DNA of 64,000 bases from Leisingera daeponensis DSM 23529. GTDB taxonomy: Bacteria > Pseudomonadota > Alphaproteobacteria > Rhodobacterales > Rhodobacteraceae. Positions within the stretch are counted from its first letter, which is position 1. Every line of letters begins with the position of its first letter. The notes below the pieces were generated by a model that was not told where the DNA came from, searched no databases, and worked only from the letters and a program-made list of their open reading frames with translations. Shown in pieces: positions 35,083 through 43,391 of the stretch. Where the stretch lies: positions 3,920,465 through 3,984,464 of the forward strand of contig NZ_KI421500.1 in the NCBI RefSeq assembly GCF_000473145.1, in the 5' to 3' direction. A program made the position numbers and the translations under genes.

Positions 35083-35457
35083 GTGCTCGAAAAAATTGAA
35101 GCGATGCAGCAGGCGCTCGGCCGGACACCGCATCTTGTCAGGCTGGGGCGGCTTTTCTCCGAAACGGTCCTGCTGCAGGTCGACGAGGCGGAATATTACC
35201 TTCATTTCGAGAAGGGCGAATTGGTTCGCGTGGAGGCGGGGCCCAGCCGCAAGACCGCTTGGCGTTTCGCTGTCAGGACCGACGCCGCGGCGCTGCGGGC
35301 TTTCTGGACGGCACGGCCCGCGCCCGGATTTCACGACCTGTTCGGCCTGGTCAAGATCGACCGGGCGCGCATCGACGGCGACATCCTGAGCCTGGTCAAG
35401 AACCTGCGGTTCTTCAAGGAATTCCTCGCCCTCGGACGCGGAGAGGCGGCGGCATGA
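35083..35457 (+). CDS. Small SCP2-like protein in the aromatic cluster
   Basis: The 124-residue protein (VLEKIEAMQQALGRTPHLVRLGRLFSETVLLQV...) has the alternating strand/helix pattern of a sterol-carrier-protein-2-like fold (YYLHFEKGELVRVEAGPSRKTAWRFAVRTDAAALRAFW ... GDILSLVKNLRFFKEFL). No catalytic residues are recognisable. The GTG start at 35083 has AGGGAG six bases upstream; longer frames run through the operator. It overlaps the hydrolase gene by ATGA and so belongs to the catabolic operon. It may bind a hydrophobic aromatic substrate or intermediate. This is inference. Confidence 0.65.
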   Translation: MLEKIEAMQQALGRTPHLVRLGRLFSETVLLQVDEAEYYLHFEKGELVRVEAGPSRKTAWRFAVRTDAAALRAFWTARPAPGFHDLFGLVKIDRARIDGDILSLVKNLRFFKEFLALGRGEAAA

Positions 35458-36311
35458 GTATCGAACCCATCACCGGGCGCTATGCCACCGTCCAGATCGA
35501 AGGCCGCCCGCAGCGGATCTATTTCGAAGAGGCCGGATCCGGCCGTCCCGTCTTGTGCCTGCATACGGCGGGTGCCGACACCCGGCAATGGCGGCACCTG
35601 ATGAACGATGCCGCCGTGACCCGCAGCCACCGGCTGATCGCCTTCGATATGCCCTGGCACGGCAAGTCGCTCCCGCCCGAGGGGTTCGAGCGGGAGGAAT
35701 ACCTGCTGACCACCGGGACGTACATCGCGACGGTTCTGGCCGTCTGCGAAACCCTTGGACTGGAGCGTCCCGTCCTCGCCGGATGCTCCATGGGCGGACG
35801 GATCGCCCTGCAACTGGCGGCGCTTCATCCCGAACGGTTTTCCGGATTCATCGCCATCGAGGCCTCTGATTTCCAGCCCGCCTGGTATGACATCGACTGG
35901 TTCGACCGGCCCGACGCGCATGGCGGGCAGATGGGCGCGGCGCTGGTTTCGGCCAATATCTCGCCCTACGCGCCCGAGACCGAGCGCTGGAATACGCTCT
36001 GGATGTTCATGGCGAGCGGCCCGGGTGTGTTCCGCGGGGACCTGAGCTTCTACACCCGCGACGACAGCCTGACCGGACGGCTGGACCGGATTGATACGGC
36101 CCGCACCCCGGTGCATCTGCTGGTGGGCGCCTATGACCTGACCTGCACGCCGGCAGACGCGGAACGCACTGCCGCGGCGATCCCGGGCGCGACCTGCACG
36201 GTCATGGACGAACTCGGCCACTTCCCGATGAGCGAACATCCCGAGGGGTTCCGGCCCTTCTTCATCGACGCCCTCGCGCGGATGACGGCAGAGCGGGAGG
36301 CGGTTGCATGA
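35454..36311 (+). CDS. Alpha/beta hydrolase (enol-lactone hydrolase-like)
   Basis: The 285-residue protein has the alpha/beta-hydrolase layout: oxyanion strand VLCLHTAGADTRQW, nucleophile elbow LAGCSMGGRIA (Ser about 112), acid in LLVGAYDLTC and His in DELGHFPMSEHPEG. PcaD/CatD-type beta-ketoadipate enol-lactone hydrolases share this form. Its position between an SCP2-like protein and BKACE, in a cluster with an intradiol dioxygenase and cycloisomerase, supports a ring-cleavage lactone or ester as substrate. It overlaps both neighbours by 4 bases. Confidence 0.75.
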   Translation: MSIEPITGRYATVQIEGRPQRIYFEEAGSGRPVLCLHTAGADTRQWRHLMNDAAVTRSHRLIAFDMPWHGKSLPPEGFEREEYLLTTGTYIATVLAVCETLGLERPVLAGCSMGGRIALQLAALHPERFSGFIAIEASDFQPAWYDIDWFDRPDAHGGQMGAALVSANISPYAPETERWNTLWMFMASGPGVFRGDLSFYTRDDSLTGRLDRIDTARTPVHLLVGAYDLTCTPADAERTAAAIPGATCTVMDELGHFPMSEHPEGFRPFFIDALARMTAEREAVA

Positions 36312-37150
36312 GCAGCCCTTGCATCATCTGTGTGGCCATCACCGGGTCCCTGCCGCAGAAATCCGACAATCCGGCTGTGCCGGTCTCGATCGGGGAGCAG
36401 GTGGAAAGCACCCAGGCGGCGCATGAGGCGGGGGCCAGCATCGTCCATGTCCATGTGCGCAATCCCGACGGCACCCCAAGTTCCAGCCCGGAGCGTTTTG
36501 CACGCCTGCTGGAGGGGCTGCGCAAGCACTGCCCGGACATCGTGGTCCAGTTCTCTACCGGCGGCCGGTCGGGCGCCGGCCGGGACCGCGGCAGGATGCT
36601 GCCGCTGAAGCCGGACATGGCCTCGCTTTCGGTCGGATCCAACAATTTCCCGGCCAGGGTCTACGAAAACCCGCCTCAGCTGGTCGACTGGCTGGCGGCG
36701 GAAATGGCCGCATACGGGATACGGCCCGAAATCGAGGCCTTCGACCTGTCGCATATCCTGATGGCACACCGGATGTGGCAGGACGGCCGCCTGCGCGACC
36801 GGCCCTACGTGCAATTCGTGATGGGGGTGCAGAACGCCATGCCCGCCGACCGGGAGGTGTTTAACTATTACGTGCAGACCATGCACCGCCTGTTCGGCAC
36901 GGATGCGCCGTGGTGCGCCGCCGGCATCGGACGGCACCAGATCGAGCTGAACGACTGGGCGATCCGGGCGGGGGGCCATGTCCGCACCGGGCTCGAAGAC
37001 AACGTGCGGCTGGACCGCGATACCCTGGCGCCGTCCAATGCCGCACTGGTGGCCCGGGCGGCGGCGCTCTGCGCCCGGCATCAGCGTCCGGTGGCAACCC
37101 CAGCCGAGACCCGCGCCATCCTCGGCCTGCATCAAACGGCCGCGGCTTGA
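36308..37150 (+). CDS. BKACE (beta-keto acid cleavage enzyme, DUF849)
   Basis: The 280-residue TIM-barrel enzyme has the zinc pair in ASIVHVHVRNPDG (His47 and His49) and the late acidic ligand in GLEDNVRLDRDTLAPSNAALV. Members condense a beta-keto acid with acetyl-CoA to give acetoacetate and a new CoA ester (3-keto-5-aminohexanoate cleavage enzyme is the founding case). Here the gene closes an operon with a hydrolase in an aromatic cluster, so beta-ketoadipate to succinyl-CoA plus acetoacetate is the simplest guess. Start ATGA overlaps the hydrolase stop. Confidence 0.85.
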   Translation: MSSPCIICVAITGSLPQKSDNPAVPVSIGEQVESTQAAHEAGASIVHVHVRNPDGTPSSSPERFARLLEGLRKHCPDIVVQFSTGGRSGAGRDRGRMLPLKPDMASLSVGSNNFPARVYENPPQLVDWLAAEMAAYGIRPEIEAFDLSHILMAHRMWQDGRLRDRPYVQFVMGVQNAMPADREVFNYYVQTMHRLFGTDAPWCAAGIGRHQIELNDWAIRAGGHVRTGLEDNVRLDRDTLAPSNAALVARAAALCARHQRPVATPAETRAILGLHQTAAA

Positions 37151-37178
37151 AAACGCCAGGCGCGCTCTGCGCCGGCGG

Positions 37179-38081
37179 TCACCGGCCTTCCTTCTGGATC
37201 CTGCGGGCAAAGTTCTTGGCCAGGGAGGTGAAGTTCTGGGTATGCACCCCCTGGTTGTCCTGCCGCACGGCAAGGGAAATCGTCGTGCCCGGATTGTGCC
37301 CGGTGTAGTCGCGGTACACGACTCCGTGGCGCGGCGACAACGACACCGAGCGCGGCACCAGCGCAATGCCGACCCCCACCGAGACCAGCGAAATCGCTGA
37401 TTGGAAATCCTGCGCCAGGACCTCCTTGGCAGGAATGAAGCCTTCCTTCTTGCACACGTCGAGGATCTGGTCGGCAAAGCTGGGCCGGGGACGGCGCGGA
37501 TAGAGCACGAAGGTCTCGCGCTTCAGCCCGGCCAAGCGCAATTCCCCGGCGCGGGCCAGTCCGGACTCGGCGGGAACAGCCAGAATCAGCGGCTCTTCGT
37601 GGAACGGAAAACAGCGGATCTCTTCGTCGCTCAGCGCCGGGCGGGCGAAGGCCACGTCGATGTGGCGCGCGATCAGGGCGGTCTTCAGCTCGGCATTGTT
37701 CATCGCCGACAGCGCCAGTTCGATGTCGGGATACGCATTGCGGAACTCGCGGATCAGTTCGGGCAAGACTCCGTGGCTCGCGGTGCCGACAAAGGCGATG
37801 CGCAACCGGCCCGCAGCGCCTTCGCCGATGCGGCGCACTTCGCGTTCGGCGCGCTCCACCAGATCCATGATGTCACGCCCGCGCTTAAGCAGGGCATCCC
37901 CGGCCTGGGTCCTGCGGATCTGGCTGCGCGACCGGTCGAAGAGCAGCACGCCCAGATCGGACTCAAGCTGCGCGATCTGGCGGCTGAGAGGCGGCTGCGC
38001 GATGCCCAGCCGGGTGGCGGCGCGGCCGAAATGCAGCTCTTCAGCCACTGCCACGAAATAACTCAATCGCCTGAAATCCAT
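37179..38081 (-). CDS. LysR-family regulator of the aromatic cluster
   Basis: The 300-residue regulator has the N-terminal winged helix (MDFRRLSYFVAVAEELHFGRAATRLGIAQPPLSRQIAQLESDLGVLLFDR, the CatR/BenM-like start) and the two-lobed effector domain (LRIAFVGTASHGVLPELIREFRNAYPDIEL). CatR/BenM relatives sense muconate or related acids. It is the last gene on the minus strand of the catabolic block, 51 bases after the cycloisomerase, and converges on the BKACE gene. The start ATG at 38081 gives the conserved MDFRRLxYF opening; the longer frame does not. Confidence 0.88.
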   Translation of the reverse strand: MDFRRLSYFVAVAEELHFGRAATRLGIAQPPLSRQIAQLESDLGVLLFDRSRSQIRRTQAGDALLKRGRDIMDLVERAEREVRRIGEGAAGRLRIAFVGTASHGVLPELIREFRNAYPDIELALSAMNNAELKTALIARHIDVAFARPALSDEEIRCFPFHEEPLILAVPAESGLARAGELRLAGLKRETFVLYPRRPRPSFADQILDVCKKEGFIPAKEVLAQDFQSAISLVSVGVGIALVPRSVSLSPRHGVVYRDYTGHNPGTTISLAVRQDNQGVHTQNFTSLAKNFARRIQKEGR

Positions 38082-38132
38082 GGCCTTCCTCCCCTCGGTC
38101 ATCATTTGCCGCCCGACCGCGCAGGACAAGCT

Positions 38133-39311
38133 CTAAGATGTCCGCAGGGCGTCGCGCAGGCGGTCTTCGTCGAGATGCACGCCAAGGCCCGGCCCCTGCG
38201 GCACGCGCAAGTGGAAATCCTCGATCACCAGCGGGTCGCGCACGATCTCGGAGACATGCAGGCGCGGGCCGAAATGCTCGCACCCCCAGGGCAGGCGGGG
38301 CAATGCGGCAAACACCGCCAGATGCGCGGCCGCCCCGATCGAGCCTTCCAGGAGACAGCCGCCGTAAAGCTCCATACCGCTGCTTTCCGCGACCCTCGCC
38401 GCCTGGGACAGCGCCATAAGCCCGCCGCTCTTGACCAGTTTGAGCGAATAGACGCTGCCGCAGCCCATGGTGCCGGCCCGGGTGATTTCCCGGTGGGTAA
38501 AGGCCGCCTCGTCAACCATCAGCGGGATCGGGCTGCGCGCGGCCACCCGCGCCATGCCCTCGAAATCGTCGCCGGGCAGCGGCTGTTCGATCAGGTCGAC
38601 CTGCAGTTCCTGCAAGGCAGGCAGGTAGCGGCGGCAGTCCGCCTCGCTCCAGGCCTGATTCACGTCGACGATCAGGCGGCGCATGCCCGGCACCTCCTCG
38701 CGCAGCTTCTGCAGACGGCGCAGGTCGGCCTCGGGGCTGTCAAAGCCCAGCTTGATCTTGAAATCACGGTGTTCACGGGCGGCCAGCTTGGCGCGGGCCT
38801 CCTCGGCCTCCTGGTCGGCATCGCCCGAGGCCAGCGCCCAAAGCACCGGCACCCGGTCGCGAACCGCTCCGCCGAAGAACGTTGCCGCCGGCACCCCGAG
38901 CGTGCGCGCGAGGGCATCAAAGACCGCGGCCTCGATGGCCCCCTTGGCGGAATTGTTGCGAAAGGCGGCCCGGGCCATGCGCGCCGCCACCGCGGCGGGC
39001 TGCGCGGCGGGACAGCCGGCCAGCGCGGGCGCAAGGTAGCGGGTGATCACAGACTGGATCGATTCCACCGATTCCTCGGCCCATCGCGGCCCGCCCAGAA
39101 CCGCCGCCTCGCCGATGCCTTCGATGCCGTTCGCCAGCCGCACCCGGACCAGGACAAACTCGCGGGTGCTGAACTCGGTGTTGGACAGGCGGTGCGCGCG
39201 AATGCTGGGCAGGGTGACGATCTGGGCCCGGATCTCGCGGATCGCGGTCTCTCGGTTCAGATCCTGCCCCTGCGGCAGGGTGCCGGCACCTTCGGCGGCG
39301 GAATACGCCAT
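38133..39311 (-). CDS. Muconate cycloisomerase-like enolase-superfamily enzyme
   Basis: The 392-residue protein belongs to the muconate-lactonising subgroup. It has an N-terminal capping domain, the KxK catalytic lysine motif DFKIKLGF, three metal ligands in IVDVNQAW, LIEQPLPGDD and MVDEAAF, and the second lysine in YSLKLVKSGG. It is somewhat longer than typical CatB (about 370) because of a 25-residue N-terminal extension. Expected reaction: cis,cis-muconate (or substituted muconate) to muconolactone. Dipeptide epimerase and o-succinylbenzoate synthase share the motif, but the neighbourhood favours muconate. It lies 71 bases after the dioxygenase gene. Confidence 0.82.
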   Translation of the reverse strand: MAYSAAEGAGTLPQGQDLNRETAIREIRAQIVTLPSIRAHRLSNTEFSTREFVLVRVRLANGIEGIGEAAVLGGPRWAEESVESIQSVITRYLAPALAGCPAAQPAAVAARMARAAFRNNSAKGAIEAAVFDALARTLGVPAATFFGGAVRDRVPVLWALASGDADQEAEEARAKLAAREHRDFKIKLGFDSPEADLRRLQKLREEVPGMRRLIVDVNQAWSEADCRRYLPALQELQVDLIEQPLPGDDFEGMARVAARSPIPLMVDEAAFTHREITRAGTMGCGSVYSLKLVKSGGLMALSQAARVAESSGMELYGGCLLEGSIGAAAHLAVFAALPRLPWGCEHFGPRLHVSEIVRDPLVIEDFHLRVPQGPGLGVHLDEDRLRDALRTS

Positions 39312-39382
39312 TGGGTTCTCCTTGGTAATGGATGCAGAAGCCCCGAGGGACGCCCCGCGGGCGCCCCAGGGGAAGGCACGGG

Positions 39383-40252
39383 TTACTTCGCCGCCGCGGC
39401 GCGGGCCCCGGCCTCGGGCTTGAGGCGGAAATCGAAGCTCATCACCAGGTCGGTGCCGGCCCCGTCGGGCGCGGGTTTCATGTCGCCGATCAAGCTCTCC
39501 TTGACGGCAAAGACCGCGTCGTTGTCGAGATACTCGGTCTCGCTGTCGTAGATCTGGCTGATCAGGGGCTTGTAGCCGGGCTTGGTGATCATGAAGTGGA
39601 TATGCCCGGGGCGCATCGGATGGTGGCCCATGTAGTTCAGCAACTCGCCCGCCGCGCCGTCATAGGGGATGGGATAGGGCTCGGGGCGCAGGCCCACGAA
39701 GTCGTAGGAGCCATCGGCGCCGGTCAGGAAACGGCCGCGCAGGTTGTAATCCGGCTGATCGGGGTCCTGCTGTTCATAAAGCCCGTTCGGCGCATCCTCC
39801 CAGACGTCGATCTGCACGCCTTCGATCGGATTGCCGCCGGTATCCAGCACGCGGCCCGACACGCGCACGGTTTGCTGACCCTCGAAGTCCTTCTGCACAA
39901 TGCTGGCGCCTTTGGGAAGAACCGGCGGGTTCTCACGGTAGAACGGGCCCAGCACGGTGCTTTCGCTTTCGCCCTCGGTGACCTGATTGCCGAGCATGTC
40001 GACCAGCACCTCGACCCCGAGGATGTCGCAGATCAGGATGAATTCATTGCGCGCATCGCTCGAAATCTCGCCCGCCCGGCGCATCCATTCGCAGCCCTCG
40101 AGCCATTCGCCGTGGGTCAGGTTCACTTCCTTGGCGAAGGCATGGAAATGCTTCAGCGCCGAGGTCATGATCTCGCGGTTGCGGGCTGGGATATCGGGTT
40201 TCATCGCGTTTGTGACGGCCTCGGTGATGTTGTCCAGGGTGATGTTGCGCAT
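39383..40252 (-). CDS. Intradiol ring-cleavage dioxygenase (catechol/hydroxyquinol 1,2-dioxygenase type)
   Basis: The 289-residue non-haem iron enzyme has an N-terminal dimerisation domain (REIMTSALKHFHAFAKEVNLTHGEWLEGCEWMRRAGEISSDARNEFILICDILGVEVLVDML) and the catalytic beta-sandwich. The iron-ligand tyrosines are in APNGLYEQQ and PYPIPYDGAAG, and the two histidines in HHPMRPGHIHFMI. The N-terminal segment looks closest to hydroxyquinol 1,2-dioxygenases, while the cycloisomerase next door implies a catechol-type substrate. Either catechol or hydroxyquinol is possible. Second-last catabolic gene before the cycloisomerase. Confidence 0.86.
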   Translation of the reverse strand: MRNITLDNITEAVTNAMKPDIPARNREIMTSALKHFHAFAKEVNLTHGEWLEGCEWMRRAGEISSDARNEFILICDILGVEVLVDMLGNQVTEGESESTVLGPFYRENPPVLPKGASIVQKDFEGQQTVRVSGRVLDTGGNPIEGVQIDVWEDAPNGLYEQQDPDQPDYNLRGRFLTGADGSYDFVGLRPEPYPIPYDGAAGELLNYMGHHPMRPGHIHFMITKPGYKPLISQIYDSETEYLDNDAVFAVKESLIGDMKPAPDGAGTDLVMSFDFRLKPEAGARAAAAK

Positions 40253-40285
40253 CGGTTCTCTCCTCTTTTGCGTGTGTCTTGGGCG

Positions 40286-40807
40286 TTACCAGATCGCCTC
40301 GGCGATAGGGTCGCAAAGCTCTGGTGCCGGAGCCTGGCCGGCGATGGCGCCGAAACTGCCCTTGTAGAAGATCAGCGGCCGCGCCCCGGGATCGGTTGCC
40401 AGCTTCCGGACGCGGCCGATAAAGATCGTGTGATCGCCCGCCTGCACCTCGTTGACGATGTCGCAGGCATAGGCCGCCAGCGCGCCGCGGATCACCGGCA
40501 GGCGGTCGAGATCTTCGAATGGATTGGACAGCCCCTCGACCGGGCGTCCCGCGAAGTGCCAGGCCAGCCGCTCGGAGTTTTCAGACAGCGTGCTGACCGA
40601 GAAGCGCCCGGTCTGTTGCAGGTGCGGCAGGATCTTCGCGCGTTCCCCGATGGAGACGCAAATCAGCGGCGGATCAAGCGACACCGACATGAAGGCATTG
40701 GCGGTCATCCCGTGGTCGCCATCGGCATGGCGCGTGGCGATGACGTTGACGCCGGTGCCGAACAGGCCGCAGGCATCGCGAAGCTGGCGGGGGTCAGGCC
40801 GGGTCAT
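40286..40807 (-). CDS. Flavin reductase, HpaC-like
   Basis: The 173-residue flavin-reductase-domain protein (LRDACGLFGTGVNVIATRHADGDHGMTANAFMSVSLDPPLICVSI, then GDHTIFIGRVRKLATDPGARPLIFYKGSFGAI) supplies reduced flavin to the HpaB-type monooxygenase encoded divergently. The start ATG at 40807 overlaps the stop of the FAD-synthetase-like gene by 4 bases. Expected in the cytoplasm, NAD(P)H dependent. Confidence 0.87.
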   Translation of the reverse strand: MTRPDPRQLRDACGLFGTGVNVIATRHADGDHGMTANAFMSVSLDPPLICVSIGERAKILPHLQQTGRFSVSTLSENSERLAWHFAGRPVEGLSNPFEDLDRLPVIRGALAAYACDIVNEVQAGDHTIFIGRVRKLATDPGARPLIFYKGSFGAIAGQAPAPELCDPIAEAIW

Positions 40808-41370
40808 GCGGGTGTCTCCGGGTTGAGGCCGGGGCGCAGAAGCGCTGCCGCAGCGGCGGTGAGGCCTTGTTCCAGCAGGCCGCGGATACGGGTCGAGGAT
40901 ACCACCTCGCCCGCGGCGCAGCGCACCGGCGGCTGGATATGAACGTCGAAGCGGCGCGCCAGCAGGCTGACGCCGCCCGCCTGTTTCGCGCCAAAGCGGA
41001 AATCGCCGCCGACGCGGATCTCCTGCGGCCGCAGGCGGGCCAGCCGGGCCATGAAGGCTTCGGGGGACAGGGACCGCAGCGCCTCGCCGAAGGAAAAGAC
41101 CACGACGTGATCGGGGCCGAGCGCCGAGATGCGGGCCAGTTTTTCCGCCAGCGGGCAAAGCTGCGCGGCACGGCCGAAAAAGACCTTGGGCGGCGGATCG
41201 AAGGTGCAGACCACCGATGGCACGCCCAGGGCGCGGGCTCTCCTCACCGTGCCGGCGATCAGCGCCTGGTGGCCGGAATGCACGCCGTCGAACGCACCCA
41301 GCGTAACGACGCTTGCGCCAAGTGACGGCACATCGCGATGCCAGTGCGTCAGGTCGGGTTGGTCAAACAT
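40804..41370 (-). CDS. Stand-alone FMN adenylyltransferase (RibF N-terminal domain only)
   Basis: The 188-residue protein has the nucleotidyltransferase half of bifunctional Rib[46 protein letters not shown] and [15 protein letters not shown]. It stops where the C-terminal riboflavin kinase domain (about 120 more residues) would start. It should make FAD from FMN but cannot make FMN. It is the first gene of the minus-strand operon leading to the flavin reductase, so it probably boosts FAD for the monooxygenase. The start ATG at 41370 ([10 protein letters not shown]) is preferred over longer frames that cross the operator. Confidence 0.8.
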   Translation of the reverse strand: MFDQPDLTHWHRDVPSLGASVVTLGAFDGVHSGHQALIAGTVRRARALGVPSVVCTFDPPPKVFFGRAAQLCPLAEKLARISALGPDHVVVFSFGEALRSLSPEAFMARLARLRPQEIRVGGDFRFGAKQAGGVSLLARRFDVHIQPPVRCAAGEVVSSTRIRGLLEQGLTAAAAALLRPGLNPETPA

Positions 41371-41433
41371 GGCGGCCTCCTCCTCCGGTCTGCCGGTTGG
41401 CCTGACCTTAGCGGCGCCGGGCGGCCGGACGCG

Positions 41434-41460
41434 ATACCCGCACCGGTATGCTGTCATACC
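41434..41460. promoter_or_regulatory. Divergent operator of the aromatic cluster (copy 2)
   Basis: GGTAT-GCTGTC-ATACC at 41445-41460 repeats the arms and 6-base spacing of the palindrome at 35001-35016. An extra ATACC half lies at 41434-41438, giving ATACC-N6-GGTAT-N6-ATACC. It sits between the divergent monooxygenase (start 41552) and FAD-synthetase (start 41370) genes. ATAC/GTAT arms resemble CatM/BenM-type LysR sites, though the spacer differs. Confidence 0.6.
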
Positions 41461-41551
41461 TAGCCGCACCGGCCATGAGAAACGCAGGATCAGGGCCATC
41501 CCGGCGGATGGCACACTGGCCGTTCCGTCGCTTCATCGGAGGAAAAAGACC

Positions 41552-43120
41552 ATGCCCAAAGACGCCCTTCCCGGTTCCAGGACCGAGGTTTTCACCGGAC
41601 AGGAGTTCTTGGAAAGCATCCAGGACAGCCGCGAAATCTATATCTATGGCGAACGTGTGAAGGACGTGACCAAGCACCCCGCCTTCCGCAATTCCGCCCG
41701 CATGGTGGCGCGCTGGTACGACAAGTTCCACGAACGCAAGGATGTGATCGGCGTGCAGGCCGACAACGGCTCGGGCAATGTCACGCACCCTTTCTTCCTG
41801 GGTTCGAAGACAAGCGGGGACCTGATAAAAAGCCGCGACGCCGTGGCCGAGCTGCAAAAGGTCTCCTACGGCTGGATGGGCCGGTCGCCTGATTACAAGG
41901 CTGCCTTCCTCGGCACCCTGGGCGCCAACAGCGGCTTTTACGGCGAATACGCCGGCAATGCGCTGAACTGGTACAACAAGACCCAGAACCGGCTGGACTA
42001 CTGGAACCACGCCATCGTCAACCCGCCGATCGACCGCGACCGCGCGATCGAGGAGGTCCGCGACGTGTTCATGCATGTGGAAAAGGAAACTGACGCCGGG
42101 CTGATCGTCTCGGGGGCAAAGGTGGTTGCCACCGGGTCGGCGCTGACCCATTACAACTTCATCGCCCACTACGGCATTCCGGTGAAGGACAAGGAATTCG
42201 CGCTGATCTTCACCGCGCCGATGGACGCCGAAGGGGTCAAGCTGATTGCCCGGTCGTCCTATGAATTCAACGCCGCCGCAACCGGATCGCCGTTCGACTA
42301 CCCGCTGTCCTCGCGGATGGATGAAAACGACTCGATCCTGGTCTTCGACAAGGTGCTGGTCCCCTGGGAGAACATCTTCGTCTATGGCGACACCGATAAG
42401 ATCAACCAGTTCTTCCCCGCCTCGGGCTTCGTGCCGCGCTTTACCCTGCACGGGCTGACGCGGCTGTCTGTGAAGCTCGATTTCATCGCCGGGCTGTTTT
42501 CCATGGCGGTCGAGGCGACGGGGTCGAAGGATTTCCGCGGCGTGCAAACCGCGGTGGGCGAGGTGCTGGCCTGGCGCAATCTGTTCCACGGGCTGTCCGA
42601 CGCCATGGTGAAATCGCCGGTCCCCTGGGAGGGCACGGACGGCTACAATCTGCCCAACACCAACGTCGGCCTCGCCTACCGCGTCTTCGCGCCGATGGCC
42701 TATGGGCGGATCAAGGAGCTGATCGAACGGCATGTGGCCTCTGGACTGATCTATCTGCCCTCCTCGGCCGCCGATTTCGAAAGCGATGCGATCCGCCCCT
42801 ACCTCGACCGTTTCGTGCGCGGCTCGAATGGCTACGCGGCCATCGACCGGGTCAAGCTGCTCAAGCTGCTCTGGGACGCCATAGGCACCGAGTTCGGCGG
42901 GCGGCATGAGCTCTACGAGCGCAACTACGCGGGCAACTACGAAAATATCCGCATCGAAACCCTGCTGAACGCCACCGCCAACGGCGATCTCGCCAACCTG
43001 CAGGGCTTCGTGTCGCAATGCATGGGCGAATACGACCTGTCCGGCTGGACCGGCAAGGACCTGATCAACCCCGACGACATCAGCCTCGTCGGACGCGGAA
43101 TGCTTCAGGGCTTCGGCTGA
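41552..43120 (+). CDS. HpaB-family flavin-dependent aromatic monooxygenase
   Basis: The 522-residue oxygenase component belongs to the 4-hydroxyphenylacetate 3-hydroxylase family ([40 protein letters not shown]-independent acyl-CoA-dehydrogenase-like core, [76 protein letters not shown]). It uses reduced FAD and oxygen to hydroxylate a phenol ortho to its hydroxyl group. Family members act on 4-hydroxyphenylacetate, chlorophenols or resorcinol; no homoprotocatechuate genes are here, so a simple phenol or resorcinol-type substrate fits the neighbours better. The ATG at 41552 follows CGGAGGAAAA. The longer upstream frame crosses the operator. Confidence 0.86.
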   Translation: MPKDALPGSRTEVFTGQEFLESIQDSREIYIYGERVKDVTKHPAFRNSARMVARWYDKFHERKDVIGVQADNGSGNVTHPFFLGSKTSGDLIKSRDAVAELQKVSYGWMGRSPDYKAAFLGTLGANSGFYGEYAGNALNWYNKTQNRLDYWNHAIVNPPIDRDRAIEEVRDVFMHVEKETDAGLIVSGAKVVATGSALTHYNFIAHYGIPVKDKEFALIFTAPMDAEGVKLIARSSYEFNAAATGSPFDYPLSSRMDENDSILVFDKVLVPWENIFVYGDTDKINQFFPASGFVPRFTLHGLTRLSVKLDFIAGLFSMAVEATGSKDFRGVQTAVGEVLAWRNLFHGLSDAMVKSPVPWEGTDGYNLPNTNVGLAYRVFAPMAYGRIKELIERHVASGLIYLPSSAADFESDAIRPYLDRFVRGSNGYAAIDRVKLLKLLWDAIGTEFGGRHELYERNYAGNYENIRIETLLNATANGDLANLQGFVSQCMGEYDLSGWTGKDLINPDDISLVGRGMLQGFG

Positions 43121-43132
43121 TTTCCACAGGTC

Positions 43133-43168
43133 AAAGGGCCGCCCCGCAGACAGAGGCGGCCCTTTCTC
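43133..43168 (+). terminator. Rho-independent terminator after the monooxygenase gene
   Basis: AAAGGGCCGCC (43133-43143) pairs with GGCGGCCCTTT (43155-43165), followed by CTCC. The stem-loop is 13 bases after the stop codon. Confidence 0.7.
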
Positions 43169-43391
43169 CATCCAACAGAACCTGGTGCCGCCGGACAGCC
43201 TCCGCGGGGCCTCGGCCTTGCGCCGCAGGATGGCATGGCGGGTTTCGCGATTTCGAGGCTCGCAGCTTCCACCCTGCATCCTTCGCCCGAAACCTTTACG
43301 CCCGGCAGCGGGCGCACCGTTCAACCCCGCATCAACCGGGCGGCAGGCGCCGGAATTGCTGAGCCGCCGCAATTCTGGCACTCTGGTGCAG

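Noticed and set aside
43322..43335. Possible FNR-type box before the Na/Pi transporter
   Set aside because: Only one half-site (TCAA) matches; the other reads CAAC, and no -10 falls at the spacing seen for the accepted sites.
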